A stretch of DNA of 64,000 nt from Ovoidimarina sp963698645. Lineage in GTDB: Bacteria > Pseudomonadota > Alphaproteobacteria > Rhodobacterales > Rhodobacteraceae. The DNA is taken from contig CAVORP010000003.1 of assembly GCA_963698645.1 (NCBI GenBank), positions 443,800 to 507,799 of the forward strand. The letters run 5' to 3'. Made by a program: the position numbers and the translations under genes. Below, piece by piece: positions 36,098-46,367 of this stretch. A model generated the notes under the pieces. That model ran no database searches. It saw only the letters and a program-made list of their open reading frames with translations, and was not told where the DNA came from. The stretch's first letter is position 1; each line of letters starts with the position of its first letter.

Positions 36098-36790
36098 TCA
36101 CGCGTCCTCGAAAAGGCGCGCGGCCACCGATTGAAGATGCCCGCGCATGGTGCGGTAGGCCGCTTCGGAATCATGCGCCTCGATGGCATCACAGATGGCG
36201 TCATGCTCAAGAAAGCTCGAATGGTCACGTGGCGGGCGTGTATTGGATCTTGTCACCGAACCCCAGGCCACTTCGCGCCGCACACGGTTCAAACTGTCGA
36301 ACAGCGCCAGAAGGAGCGCATTGTCGGCCGCCTCGGCGATCGCGCGATGGAAACGGTCGTCCTGCCGCTCATACTCGGCCCAGCTTGAGGCCGACCGGGC
36401 CCGATCCGCCGTCGCTGTGATCTGTGTCAAATGCTCTCGCGAAGCATTCATCGCCGCTTCGCGCGCGATGGCTGGCTCGATACAGATCCGTGCACGCATC
36501 ATCCGGTAGGCGCTCAGATGATTCCCGACACCTGCGAAGGCATCCTCTCGCACTTCATCGGACGCGCCATAGGACACGAACGTTCCTTTCCCGACGTGCC
36601 GCCAGATGAACCCTTCCCGCTCCAAAATATCAAGCGCTCGCCGCAGGCATGCGCGACTGATGCCAAGCATTTCAATCAATTGCCGTTCCGATGGGATCCT
36701 GTCCCCGGGCGCGTAATCGCCGTCGGAGATGAACGCCCGAAGGCGTTCGGCAGACTCATCTCGTTCAGGCTGGTCAGTACGTGTCAACAC
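36098..36790 (-). CDS. GntR-family regulator, FadR/FCD subfamily
   Basis: 230 residues: an N-terminal winged helix (SAERLRAFISDGDYAPGDRI, SERQLIEMLGISRACLRRAL) and a C-terminal FCD helical ligand domain with the metal-type pattern DDRFHRAIAEAADNALLLAL and H..I..AI (EHDAICDAIEAHD). It is divergent from the FAH hydrolase gene and upstream of the importer. The intergenic palindrome at 36862 is its likely operator, and the ligand is probably the imported compound or a breakdown product. Confidence 0.88.
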   Translation of the reverse strand: MLTRTDQPERDESAERLRAFISDGDYAPGDRIPSERQLIEMLGISRACLRRALDILEREGFIWRHVGKGTFVSYGASDEVREDAFAGVGNHLSAYRMMRARICIEPAIAREAAMNASREHLTQITATADRARSASSWAEYERQDDRFHRAIAEAADNALLLALFDSLNRVRREVAWGSVTRSNTRPPRDHSSFLEHDAICDAIEAHDSEAAYRTMRGHLQSVAARLFEDA

Positions 36791-36861
36791 GAAACGTCGG
36801 GCTCCTTTCGGCGACTGCCCACAAGCAAGTCATTGCAGATTGGTCTCAACTTATCGCAAAA

Positions 36862-36874
36862 AACCAGATTGGTT
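36862..36874. promoter_or_regulatory. Candidate FadR/GntR operator
   Basis: AACCAGATTGGTT is a perfect 5-3-5 palindrome between the divergent regulator (start 36790) and hydrolase (start 36940) genes. GntR/FadR proteins favour such short TGGT/ACCA dyads. A second TTGGTCTCAA half lies at about 36839. Confidence 0.5.
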
Positions 36875-36939
36875 GCAATTGATTTCATCTCTGACCCACT
36901 CTAGAAGTACCTAAGACTGGATCAGAAACGGAGCCTGAG

Positions 36940-37626
36940 ATGCCGGACCACGTGATCGAAACGCCTCCTATAACAACGTTGCCCGTAATCGGAGAGACCG
37001 CGACCTTTCCGGTGCGTCGCGTCTATTGCATCGGGAGAAACTACGCCGCCCATGCCATCGAAATGGGGCATGATCCAGATCGCGAACCGCCCTTCTTCTT
37101 CCAGAAGAACCCGAACAATCTCGACCCATCCGGGGTGTTCCCCTATCCGCCACATACCTCGGATGTTCATCACGAGGCCGAGGTCGCCGTTTATCTGAAA
37201 TCGGGCGGATCCAATATTCCGCTGAGCCAGGCGCTTGATCATGTTTACGGCTACGGGCTTTCGCTCGACATGACCCGACGCGACCTACAGGGTGAGATGA
37301 AGAAGATGGGTCGCCCTTGGGAAATTGGAAAGGCATTCGAGCGGTCAGCGCCCGTCGGTCCCATTCACAAGGTATCCGAGGTGGGGCATCTTTCCGAGGG
37401 CCGCCTCACACTCTCCATCAATGGAACGACCAAACAGCAAGGCGATCTGAACCAGATGATCTGGAAGGTACCCGAGATGATCTCCTACTTGTCTGAATAT
37501 TTCGAACTTGCCGCGGGTGACGTGATCCTGTCCGGAACACCCTCCGGCGTTGGGCCGGTCTCGCTCGGCGATGTGATGGAGTTGACCGTCGACGGCCTCG
37601 GAACGTTGCAGGTGAAGGTGGAATAG
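36940..37626 (+). CDS. Fumarylacetoacetate hydrolase family protein, fumarylpyruvate-hydrolase-like
   Basis: 228 residues of the FAH fold. VYCIGRNYAAHAIEMGHDPD and EPPFFFQKNPNNL near the N-terminus match fumarylpyruvate/maleylpyruvate hydrolases (NagK type). The metal-binding acidic motif HHEAEVAVYL and the GDVILSGTPSGVGPVSLGD segment are present. It would split a C-C bond of a dioxo acid, the last step of gentisate-like aromatic degradation. No ring dioxygenase gene is next to it. With the regulator and importer it suggests uptake and use of an aromatic acid or similar compound. Confidence 0.86.
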   Translation: MPDHVIETPPITTLPVIGETATFPVRRVYCIGRNYAAHAIEMGHDPDREPPFFFQKNPNNLDPSGVFPYPPHTSDVHHEAEVAVYLKSGGSNIPLSQALDHVYGYGLSLDMTRRDLQGEMKKMGRPWEIGKAFERSAPVGPIHKVSEVGHLSEGRLTLSINGTTKQQGDLNQMIWKVPEMISYLSEYFELAAGDVILSGTPSGVGPVSLGDVMELTVDGLGTLQVKVE

Positions 37627-37865
37627 TTCGGAGTAGAGCTCGGGTCTCTCAAGAATTGACGAAGACGGCTTTCACGATCTCTGAGTTGGACGCAATGAAC
37701 AGGCTGTAGCGGAATATGTCCCCTGGTGATCGACACTTACGCGATCGGCCGAGGAGCTAATCATTCATTTGAAAGATGGAGAGAACCGAGTGACAGGAAG
37801 TACTCTGATCGATCCTTAGTTTTCTTGCTGGTTCCCAACACCGGCGAAAACGCATGCATCGTACG

Positions 37866-38042
37866 TCTGCTTCGTCCGCACAGCGGTCATCGAAGCCGGA
37901 TTTGGCGAAGGTCCACTATCGGCAGAAGCTGTCGTTCCCGCCGAAAACCGCATCTCGATGGCCCCGGACGACCGGTAAGCGCGGGATAGCAGTCACCTGA
38001 CAAAATGGCTCAGATGACTGCGTTGAGCCCAAAGCGGCCGGA
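37866..38042. repeat. Long form of the intergenic repeat, copy A
   Basis: Aligns over its whole length with 41345-41516. The core TGTCGTTCCCGCCGAAAACCGC is shared exactly. The ends (TTCGTCCGCA; AAAGCGGCC) match the ends of the 65-bp short repeats, so this looks like a fuller member of the same MITE-like family. It fills the otherwise empty region 37627-38205. Confidence 0.65.
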
Positions 38043-38205
38043 TCGAAATCTCGACCCTCGCTTGTGCAGCGAACTGATTGCCGTCACCGGTCCGAAATAG
38101 GACTTGTACTAATGCTCTTTCTCGATGTTTGGCTTGGTTAGAATTGGTCCGTCGGAAAAATGACCGATCAGATCAATCGGCCCGAAACGGACCAAGTTTA
38201 CGAGG

Positions 38206-39735
38206 TCAATCCATCAACGGCCCGAGTCCCATGAGCCGATCGAGCGGAGCGAAGTCGTCGGTCAATACGCGGACACCAGCGCGCGCGATAAGAGCGTCGA
38301 GGTACCCTCTGTCGAGTGGGGCGAAGCTCTTAGGATATGGTGTTCGGGCGACAATCTCTGAAACCGGGCTATCGGAGTCACCCGCAAGCAACACGAAGAC
38401 CCGGCGCTCACCAGCATCTGGGCCGCGCGCTTCCGTCCAAACTTCGACGCTTTCGAATACTTCTCGAAGCGTGGTGACGAGGGCGGTCAGTGCTGCGAGG
38501 CGGTCAACATTATCAATCAGATTCATCGCAAAGACCCCGCCAGGTTCCAAGCGATCCGACACGAGCTGGAAAAACTCCTTGGTGACCAGATGCGCTGGGA
38601 CCGCGATGTCGGTGAAAGCATCTCCGACGATAACGTCATAAGCTTCGTCAGTCTCGCGCAACGCGACTCGACCATCTTTGTGCACCACCGTGACTGTCTC
38701 GGGCGCGAACCAGAAATTCTGAGCGGCAATATGGGTAACGGACGGATCAATCTCGGCTACCGTGATCTTGGACGCACCCCGGTCAGCCCACGCTCTTGGA
38801 ACCGAATAGGAGCCTCCTCCGATATGAAAGGAGGAGAAGTCAGACCTGCCCATGCGCATCCTCGGAAGGGCATCGAGCATGGCTGTGTGTTCGGTAAACA
38901 TTACCCTGGGGATTTCGCGCGCGTTGATGCCGTGTGCTAGATGATCAATCACCATCAGGTTCACCGGAGCATCCGGCTCGTCGGACAAGTGAACGGTTCG
39001 TATGCAGTAGTAGCTGCTTTCCAGATCGCAGACGGAAGGAAGCGCCAGAGCGCGAAGTCCGGCAAACAGCGCAACGACGGCAAGCGCCGCTGCAAGTAAT
39101 TGACTGCGCCCCGCTAACCTGCCGAGTCTGAAACATACGGCTGCGGCGACGGCGTAGAACAGGGCAATGATCGCAAGCGTTCCAACCGAGCCAAGCCAAG
39201 AGACAAACAAGAATCCCGCGAGAAGCGTTCCGGCAATCGCGCCTGCGGCACCAGCGGCGAACATCGCCCCGAGCGCTCGCTCTGACTGTTTCGCGCGCCG
39301 CATCGCAACAACCGCCAGAACAGGTGCCGGAACCCCGGCGAACAGTGATGGGAGAAAAAACGCAAGTGTGGCGATCGCAGTGATGGCCGCGAGAGGATTG
39401 GTGATGGACTCTAGAACCGGCTCCGCCGCAACCCGGAGCACCAGCGACGCACCTGCCGTGGCGACCGACGCGGCGGCCATGACCCAGCCGATACTCCTGA
39501 GCGCCGGTCCATTCTCACCTGCAGCAATTCGACCGCCCCACCAGTGACCAATAGAGAATCCCGCTAAAACGACGGCAATTATTGAAGTCCAGGTGTAGAG
39601 GCTCATGCCGACATATGGCGCGATCATCCTGCCCGCGACGATCTCGACCACGAGACCAGCCGCGGAAATCCCGGCCTGAAGAGACAGCAAGAGCCAGGGC
39701 GGCGCGGCGCCTGATATTTCTCGTTGTGATGTCAT
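38206..39735 (-). CDS. Membrane-bound spermidine-synthase-like protein (fused transporter-like/aminopropyltransferase fold)
   Basis: 509 residues. The first 220 form about seven transmembrane helices (EIVAGRMIAPYVGMSLYTWT, HWWGGRIAAGENG). The rest is a spermidine-synthase-like Rossmann domain with HIGGGSYSVPRAW, TVAEIDPSVTHIA and VIVGDAFTDIAVP. Such fused proteins are common in proteobacteria; the aminopropyl-transfer activity is unproven and some key residues of true SpeE proteins are not evident. Monocistronic. Confidence 0.83.
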   Translation of the reverse strand: MTSQREISGAAPPWLLLSLQAGISAAGLVVEIVAGRMIAPYVGMSLYTWTSIIAVVLAGFSIGHWWGGRIAAGENGPALRSIGWVMAAASVATAGASLVLRVAAEPVLESITNPLAAITAIATLAFFLPSLFAGVPAPVLAVVAMRRAKQSERALGAMFAAGAAGAIAGTLLAGFLFVSWLGSVGTLAIIALFYAVAAAVCFRLGRLAGRSQLLAAALAVVALFAGLRALALPSVCDLESSYYCIRTVHLSDEPDAPVNLMVIDHLAHGINAREIPRVMFTEHTAMLDALPRMRMGRSDFSSFHIGGGSYSVPRAWADRGASKITVAEIDPSVTHIAAQNFWFAPETVTVVHKDGRVALRETDEAYDVIVGDAFTDIAVPAHLVTKEFFQLVSDRLEPGGVFAMNLIDNVDRLAALTALVTTLREVFESVEVWTEARGPDAGERRVFVLLAGDSDSPVSEIVARTPYPKSFAPLDRGYLDALIARAGVRVLTDDFAPLDRLMGLGPLMD

Positions 39736-40108
39736 CGCGCCATTAGTTCACCTAAAGGCACTACGTCAATCCTTCCGAAGGCGACGTCCTTCGCGCTTGC
39801 ACTGCTTGAGCTAGCACGGCGGGTTGGTCCGCAACTGAGAAATCGAACACGCTTGCGGCGAACGACCTGTGTGGATGGCCCTGCATAGCAAGTCCTTTTT
39901 GATCTGATTTGTGCGTTTGTCAGAAGCAGTCATGTGTCCGGCCTGTTTGCGCGGTTTTGACCGCTGGCCCTGATGGGTTCCGCAGACCAGGTCCCTAACA
40001 GCTTTGCGGGCTATGATGCCCGGGCCGTTCGGCGGGGTGTCCTGGTTTTGGCGGCTGACTTGTGCACCATCATCTCGCGGGTCTTGCTAACTCGTTGATC
40101 CTTTCGTC
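39736..40108. other. Intergenic, right flank of IS110 copy 2
   Basis: About 370 bp with no gene. A decayed short repeat lies near 39838-39880 (GCGGCGAACGACCTGTGTGG). The last 100 bp before 40109 is probably the IS end. Confidence 0.4.
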
Positions 40109-41130
40109 TCAGGTTGCAGCACGGGTGCTGTATGGTTCGTCGCGGGTCAAAACAGCCCAGACGATCCTGGCGGTTTTGTTTGCCATGGCGACTGTCGCGA
40201 CACGGGCAGGTTTGCGTTCGAGCAACGACGTCAGCCATTGGCTGGCGCGCTCAGGGTGCGATCGTGTTTGCCGAACCAGCGACGTCATCCCAACGACCAG
40301 AAGTTGCCGGAGATACTGGTCGCCCATCTTGGTGATCCTCCCCAACTTCTCTTTGCCTCCGCTGGATTTGTTCGCTGGCGTCAGGCCCAGCCAGGCGGCG
40401 AACTCGCGACCGTTCCTGAACTGATGGCCATCTCCGATACTTGCGATGATCGCTGAGGCTGTGACAGCGCCGACACCGGGGATCGTGCGCAGAAGTCGCA
40501 CACGTGCATCTTCTTTGGCCACTTGCTTGAGGCGCTCTTCATACCAGCGGACCCTCTTATGCAAAGCCATGAGCTGTTCGGACAGATTGCGGATCACTTC
40601 ATTGGCGATGTCGGGCAGATCAAGAACTTCACCCAGCGTGATGTCTTCGGCGAAGCCAATTACCCGGGCCAGCCCTCTTGGGATGTAGATGCCGAACTCG
40701 GCAACCAGACCACGCAGATTGTTGATGAGTTGCGTTCTCTGGCGTACCAGAAGATCACGCGCCCGATGTAGGGACAGCAATGATTGCTGCTCGACTGTCT
40801 TGATCGCAACAAAGCGCATGGTCGGACGGGTCACAGCCTCGCAGATCGCCTGGGCATCAATGGCGTCTGACTTCCCGCGTTTGACGTATGGCTTCACGTA
40901 CATCGGCGGGATCAATCGCACATCATGGCCCAAGGCTGTGAGTTCGCGGGCCCAATGGTGTGCACTGCTGCAGGATTCCATGCCAATTAGGCAAGGCTCC
41001 AACTTCGCAAAGAAAGGCAGAAACTGCGCCCGCCGCAGCTGCTTGTTGAAAACAACTTCCTCGTTGCAGAGATTCCGTGAACTTGAAAAACGTTCTTGGC
41101 GAGATCAACGCCGATTGTGGTAACTTGCAT
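40109..41130 (-). pseudogene. IS110-family transposase, one frameshift
   Basis: The ATG at 41130 starts MQVTTIGVDLAKNVFQVHGI. After about 28 codons an A-run (AAA reduced to AA near 41055) shifts the frame. The remaining 300 residues to 40109 are intact: IGMESCSSAHHWARELTALG, the KSDAIDAQAICEA motif, and a C-terminal Transposase_20 domain with TIPGVGAVTASAIIASIGDG and AWLGLTPANKSSGGKEKLG. It belongs to a different IS110 subgroup from the copy at 30852. Confidence 0.85.
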
Positions 41131-41344
41131 TGGGTGGCTCCTCTCATAAGCAGATATGGACATCTGCACTATGGCGCATTGCGACGCCGGTTGAAGCAGG
41201 AGCCATCCACCCCATCAGGTTTGGATTTCTGCCCTTCAGTTCATTACGAACGGCCGCTTTGGGGAAATCCTGCCGCAGTGCCGCGAAATTGTCCCGCTCT
41301 TGATCAAGCTGGTCCGGCGAATTGTGCGGCACTAGCGTGAGGCC

Positions 41345-41516
41345 GGTTTGTCCGCTTCTCGGTCATAGAGCCCAATCCGATGAATGGCCGCTATCGGCAT
41401 CACCTGTCGTTCCCGCCGAAAACCGCGTTTCGACGGTCGTGGATGACCGGTGAGAGCGAGATAGCCGTCAACTTACTGAAACGCTCAGATGGAGGCTTCG
41501 AGTTCCGAAGCGGACT
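41345..41516. repeat. Long form of the intergenic repeat, copy B
   Basis: About 172 bp, homologous to 37866-38042 end to end. Left end TTTGTCCGCTT, right end TTCCGAAGCGGAC, i.e. inverted terminal motifs. It lies 215 bp after the IS110 copy. Confidence 0.7.
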
Positions 41517-41585
41517 GATATACACAACTTGCACAACCTCGCTAGAAATAGGGTTGGTTTGGGAAATAAATCGGAAGGTAGTTGA

Positions 41586-41777
41586 TTGGGATTTATTGGC
41601 GTATCTTTGCTCCTCGTTGCGCTCGCCGCGTGGGTCCTTTCTGGTTACCTGACACGTGGCGAAAAGCGTAAATCGTTTCGTATTCTTCTTTTTTTCTTTA
41701 TTTGGTTTATGTCCGCTGTCCTAGCTTTTGCAGTATTGATGATTGTGTTTTCGGTTTCATATACGATCGCCACATAG
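41586..41777 (+). CDS. Small two-helix membrane protein, hypothetical
   Basis: 63 residues from a TTG start: helix 1 IGVSLLLVALAAWVLSGYL, a basic loop TRGEKRKSF and helix 2 LFFFIWFMSAVLAFAVLMIV. The positive-inside loop supports a real membrane protein. Not recognised, weak start signal, and it sits in A/T-rich DNA between two repeat copies. Confidence 0.4.
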   Translation: MGFIGVSLLLVALAAWVLSGYLTRGEKRKSFRILLFFFIWFMSAVLAFAVLMIVFSVSYTIAT

Positions 41778-41827
41778 AGGCGCTGCAAGTCCAATAGTAG
41801 CGTGTCGCTACCAAACACGGCTGTCTG

Positions 41828-41890
41828 CTTAGTCCGCAGAGCAGACCTTGGAGTGCAACGCAGCGAACGGCGGCTTCGAGTTCCGAGCAA
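41828..41890. repeat. Short intergenic repeat (GTCCGC/GCGGAC family)
   Basis: TTAGTCCGCAGAGCAGACC, then CGCAGCGAACGGCGGCTTCG. The right end is shortened. See 46176. Confidence 0.6.
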
Positions 41891-41965
41891 TCTCGGCTCA
41901 ATGGGAAAAGGACATGAGTATTTTGGCATTTTGACAGTAGAGTTTTTGGCTTCTAATTTCAGACA

Positions 41966-43036
41966 ATGGCAAAGGACTACTCACTTACAGGGCCGTCTGG
42001 CCGCGTCGCCGTTGAAAGCGGTCTTGCGGAGCCATCCTGGTTTCGCCCCAAAGTCGATCCTTCGAAGATCCGTGCGCTCATGGAAAAATCAGATGCGATT
42101 GCGCTGCGGGATACGATTTTCTGGCTTGGCGCCATGGTCCTTTTTGCGGGAATAGGAATAGCTCTTTGGCCGTCTTGGTGGTCAGCGCCGTTCTGGATAG
42201 TCTACGGCGTTCTATACGGCTCCGGCTCTGATTCCCGTTGGCATGAATGTGGTCACAAGACCGCGTTCAAGACACCATGGATGAACAACGTAGTTTATCA
42301 AATCGCTAGTTTCATGATCCTGCGCAACCCCACGGTTTGGCGGGCGAGCCATGTGCGACATCATACGGATTCCATCATCGTGGGACGTGATCCGGAAATT
42401 GTTGCGATGCGACCGCCCGATCTTGCAGAGCTGGCGCTTAAATTCTTTGGAGTGAACGACGTTTTCGAGGCCGTTTGGCGCATGTTCTTGCACGCGATCG
42501 GCCGCCTGAGTGACGAAGAGGCCACCTTCGTCCGAGATGTGGATCGTCACAAAGTATTCCGGACGGCCCGTATATGGCTCGCCATCTATGCCGGAACGAT
42601 CGGCCTTGCAGTCTGGATCGGATCCTTGCTTCCGCTGATGGTGATTGGACTGCCACGGCTATATGGGGCGTGGCATCATGTAATGACTGGGCTTCTGCAA
42701 CATCTAGGCCTTGCCGAAAACGTCTCTGATCATCGCCTGAACACGCGAACGGTGCTTATGAACCCAGTGAGCCGTTTCATCTATCTCAACATGAACTACC
42801 ATACCGAACATCACATGTTTACGATGGTGCCCTATTATCATCTGCCTCGGCTTCATGATCTAATAGAGCATGAACTCCCGGCGCCTGACCCATCCATCTT
42901 TGCGGCATATCGCCGGTTGTTGCCTGTCCTTGTGAAACAGCTTGGTAACGAAGATGCAGTGATTATTCCTGAGCTGCCTAAGACAGCGTCGCCGTATCGA
43001 CCGGAAGTGGAGCGACTTAGGCCCTTTGCCGCATGA
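41966..43036 (+). CDS. Fatty acid desaturase (membrane di-iron)
   Basis: 356 residues with the three histidine boxes of membrane desaturases/hydroxylases: HECGHKT (93-99), HVRHH (129-133) and NYHTEHH near 278, plus about four transmembrane helices in two hairpins. It would introduce a double bond or hydroxyl into an acyl chain using an electron donor such as ferredoxin. Relatives also hydroxylate other lipids, so the substrate is open. Monocistronic, between repeats. Confidence 0.88.
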   Translation: MAKDYSLTGPSGRVAVESGLAEPSWFRPKVDPSKIRALMEKSDAIALRDTIFWLGAMVLFAGIGIALWPSWWSAPFWIVYGVLYGSGSDSRWHECGHKTAFKTPWMNNVVYQIASFMILRNPTVWRASHVRHHTDSIIVGRDPEIVAMRPPDLAELALKFFGVNDVFEAVWRMFLHAIGRLSDEEATFVRDVDRHKVFRTARIWLAIYAGTIGLAVWIGSLLPLMVIGLPRLYGAWHHVMTGLLQHLGLAENVSDHRLNTRTVLMNPVSRFIYLNMNYHTEHHMFTMVPYYHLPRLHDLIEHELPAPDPSIFAAYRRLLPVLVKQLGNEDAVIIPELPKTASPYRPEVERLRPFAA

Positions 43037-43077
43037 GTTCCCCAATGCAATGGCCTGTGCAACGGGTGTCTGTCTTG

Positions 43078-43135
43078 TCCGTTTCGTCCGCACAGCTGAC
43101 ATTGGTACTCACAGAAGCGAATGGTGCTCAAGGCA
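43078..43135. repeat. Short intergenic repeat, diverged copy
   Basis: TTCGTCCGCACAGCTGACATTGG, then AGAAGCGAATGGTGCTCAAGG. A clearly diverged member of the family described at 46176. Confidence 0.45.
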
Positions 43136-43319
43136 GTCGTTCCGCCTTGGTTTGACTAATGGCCGCTTGCAATCACCGAATGACAGGACTTCGTCTCAGC
43201 CAAATGAAATGTTTGAAGTATGTGCGCCTGAGGAATGGCCGTTTCCGGAGCGCAGTTTGTACTCGAGCCGACCGAGCGGGCACGGGCGTTAGGCAGTCCT
43301 GCAAGCACATTCGAGGACT

Positions 43320-43350
43320 GAAAAGGCCCGCAAACAATGGTCTGCGGGCC
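43320..43350 (-). terminator. Rho-independent terminator of groESL
   Basis: On the minus strand an 8-bp stem (GGCCCGCA / TGCGGGCC) with a 10-base loop is followed by TTTTC. It lies 31 bp after the groEL stop. Confidence 0.75.
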
Positions 43351-43380
43351 GCCTGATAGATGCCGTCGCGTGAAGGCCGG

Positions 43381-45024
<1,644 letters not shown>

Positions 45025-45065
45025 GTCGGTATTCCTAAATGAAAAATGGGAAGGGGCGGCAGAGC

Positions 45066-45353
45066 TCAGGCCATGATGCCGAGAATGTCGCTCTCCTTCA
45101 TGATCATCAGCTCTTCGCCGTCGATCTTGATTTCCGATCCGGACCACTTGCCGAATAGGATTCTGTCGCCGCTCTTGACGTCCATCGCAACAAGTGTGCC
45201 GGCCTCGTTTCGCGCTCCGGCGCCGGCCGCGACAACTTCGCCTTCCTGGGGCTTTTCCTTGGCGTTGTCGGGGATGATCAGGCCGCCCGTGGTTTTCTCA
45301 TCGCCTTCAATGCGGCGCACGAGCACACGGTCATGCAGGGGGGTAAATTTCAT
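45066..45353 (-). CDS. groES: 10-kDa co-chaperonin GroES
   Basis: 95 residues, normal length. KFTPLHDRVLVRRIEGDEKT and the mobile loop TTGGLIIPDNAKEKPQEG are typical, and GDRILFGKWSGSEIKIDGEE ends the core. First gene of the operon; groEL starts 41 bp after its stop. A CIRCE element lies 55 bp upstream. Confidence 0.97.
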   Translation of the reverse strand: MKFTPLHDRVLVRRIEGDEKTTGGLIIPDNAKEKPQEGEVVAAGAGARNEAGTLVAMDVKSGDRILFGKWSGSEIKIDGEELMIMKESDILGIMA

Positions 45354-45407
45354 GGAAATGCTCCTTTCCGAAGATTTCCGATTAAGAATGGCTGGATTGA
45401 AAAACGA

Positions 45408-45434
45408 CTGGCACTCGCCATACCTGAGTGCCAG
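45408..45434. promoter_or_regulatory. CIRCE element (HrcA operator)
   Basis: CTGGCACTC, a 9-base spacer and GAGTGCCAG form a perfect inverted repeat matching the CIRCE consensus (TTAGCACTC-N9-GAGTGCTAA) in its alphaproteobacterial variant. It is 55 bp upstream of groES, so HrcA repression is expected, relieved on heat shock. Confidence 0.9.
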
Positions 45435-45571
45435 GTCCTCGAGAGATGGCGATCGTGAGACAAAGCTGCAATAGGTCGCGAAGGGTTTATCTCGTTCTTG
45501 TCTGAGGAACTCCGCTTGAGGGTGGCGAGATCCGCCAACCGGTCGCTCACGTGCCTTGCAAAGAACGGCAG

Positions 45572-45638
45572 CTTCGTCCGCAGAGCCGTCGTCCCTGCCT
45601 TGAGAAGCGAACGACAGCTTTCAGCCCGAAGCGGACAA
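45572..45638. repeat. Short intergenic repeat (GTCCGC/GCGGAC family)
   Basis: TTCGTCCGCAGAGCCG, then AGCGAACGACAGCTTTCAGC and CCGAAGCGGACAA. Good right end. It lies upstream of the groESL promoter. Confidence 0.6.
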
Positions 45639-45724
45639 GCGTCTTGTCGTCCTCTGGCGACACGGCAAGTCACGTCTCCCGATGCTCAGGTTCTGTCAGG
45701 ATATTTATCAGGATAGCCGGTGAT

Positions 45725-46045
45725 CTAGTAGACGGCTGCAATCTCGTACATCACGGGCTCAAACCGAGAGCACAACTTGGCTATCTCTCGATTTCGACGT
45801 TTCATGTTCTCTGACCGAAGCATGGCTTTGAAATCGTCTCGGTTCTCCCACTGCGAGTAGTTGGCGACCCGCGTCTCGGCATCGTTTACATGAAGACCTG
45901 CACCGATAAACCGGGGCTGTTGGCAAATGAACTCCGAGTAGGCTGACTTGAGTAAGTCCACGAGATCGGAGCAAGTTCCCGGAGAGCACTCGAAGGTGGT
46001 AATGATAGTCTGGTAAGCGATTTCAGGTTTGATTTCCAACATCAC
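45725..46045 (-). CDS. Antibiotic biosynthesis monooxygenase (ABM) domain protein
   Basis: 106 residues, a single ferredoxin-like ABM domain: TFECSPGTCSDLVDLLKSAY, then QPRFIGAGLHVNDAETRVAN and YSQWENRDDFKAML, where the W-x-(N/D)-x-x-(D/A)-F pattern is typical. Members act as cofactor-free oxygenases or haem-binding proteins, often dimeric; the substrate cannot be read. The CCTCCT-type ribosome site is seen before the ATG at 46045. Confidence 0.8.
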   Translation of the reverse strand: MMLEIKPEIAYQTIITTFECSPGTCSDLVDLLKSAYSEFICQQPRFIGAGLHVNDAETRVANYSQWENRDDFKAMLRSENMKRRNREIAKLCSRFEPVMYEIAAVY

Positions 46046-46175
46046 GTTGTCCTCCTAAGGCACCCTACCACGAATTTGAAACCCCATCATTGAACGGTCT
46101 TTCCATTACACCGGGTTCACCCTGTCGTCCAAGTCGGCTTGAAGCGAATTTTGGGATGCACTCGCATCAGGCTGC

Positions 46176-46240
46176 TTTGTCCGCTAAGCGGACCTTGGCG
46201 ATGACCGCAGCGAACGACCGCTTTGAGCCCGAAGCGGACA
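46176..46240. repeat. Short intergenic repeat, best copy of the GTCCGC/GCGGAC family
   Basis: The clearest of at least eight copies. Layout: TTTGTCCGCTAAGCGGACC, then TTGGCGATGACCGCAGCGAA, then CGACCGCTTTGAGCCC and GAAGCGGACA. The ends are inverted (TTTGTCCGCTT-like against AAGCGGACA), with an internal GTCCGC/GCGGAC hairpin at the left. All copies are intergenic, of similar length and diverged, and longer relatives occur at 37866 and 41345. Consistent with a MITE or REP-like family; no coding capacity. Confidence 0.75.
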
Positions 46241-46367
46241 TGGGCGGTGTCGGGAGTCGTCATGCCTACCACGCAATGCTAGCCTGGTAGTCAGACCCGC
46301 GCGAGCCCAACCGTTCACTTCTGGTGCGGGAGCTCAGGAAGACAGTGTTGGAAAGGCGACTACTGCC

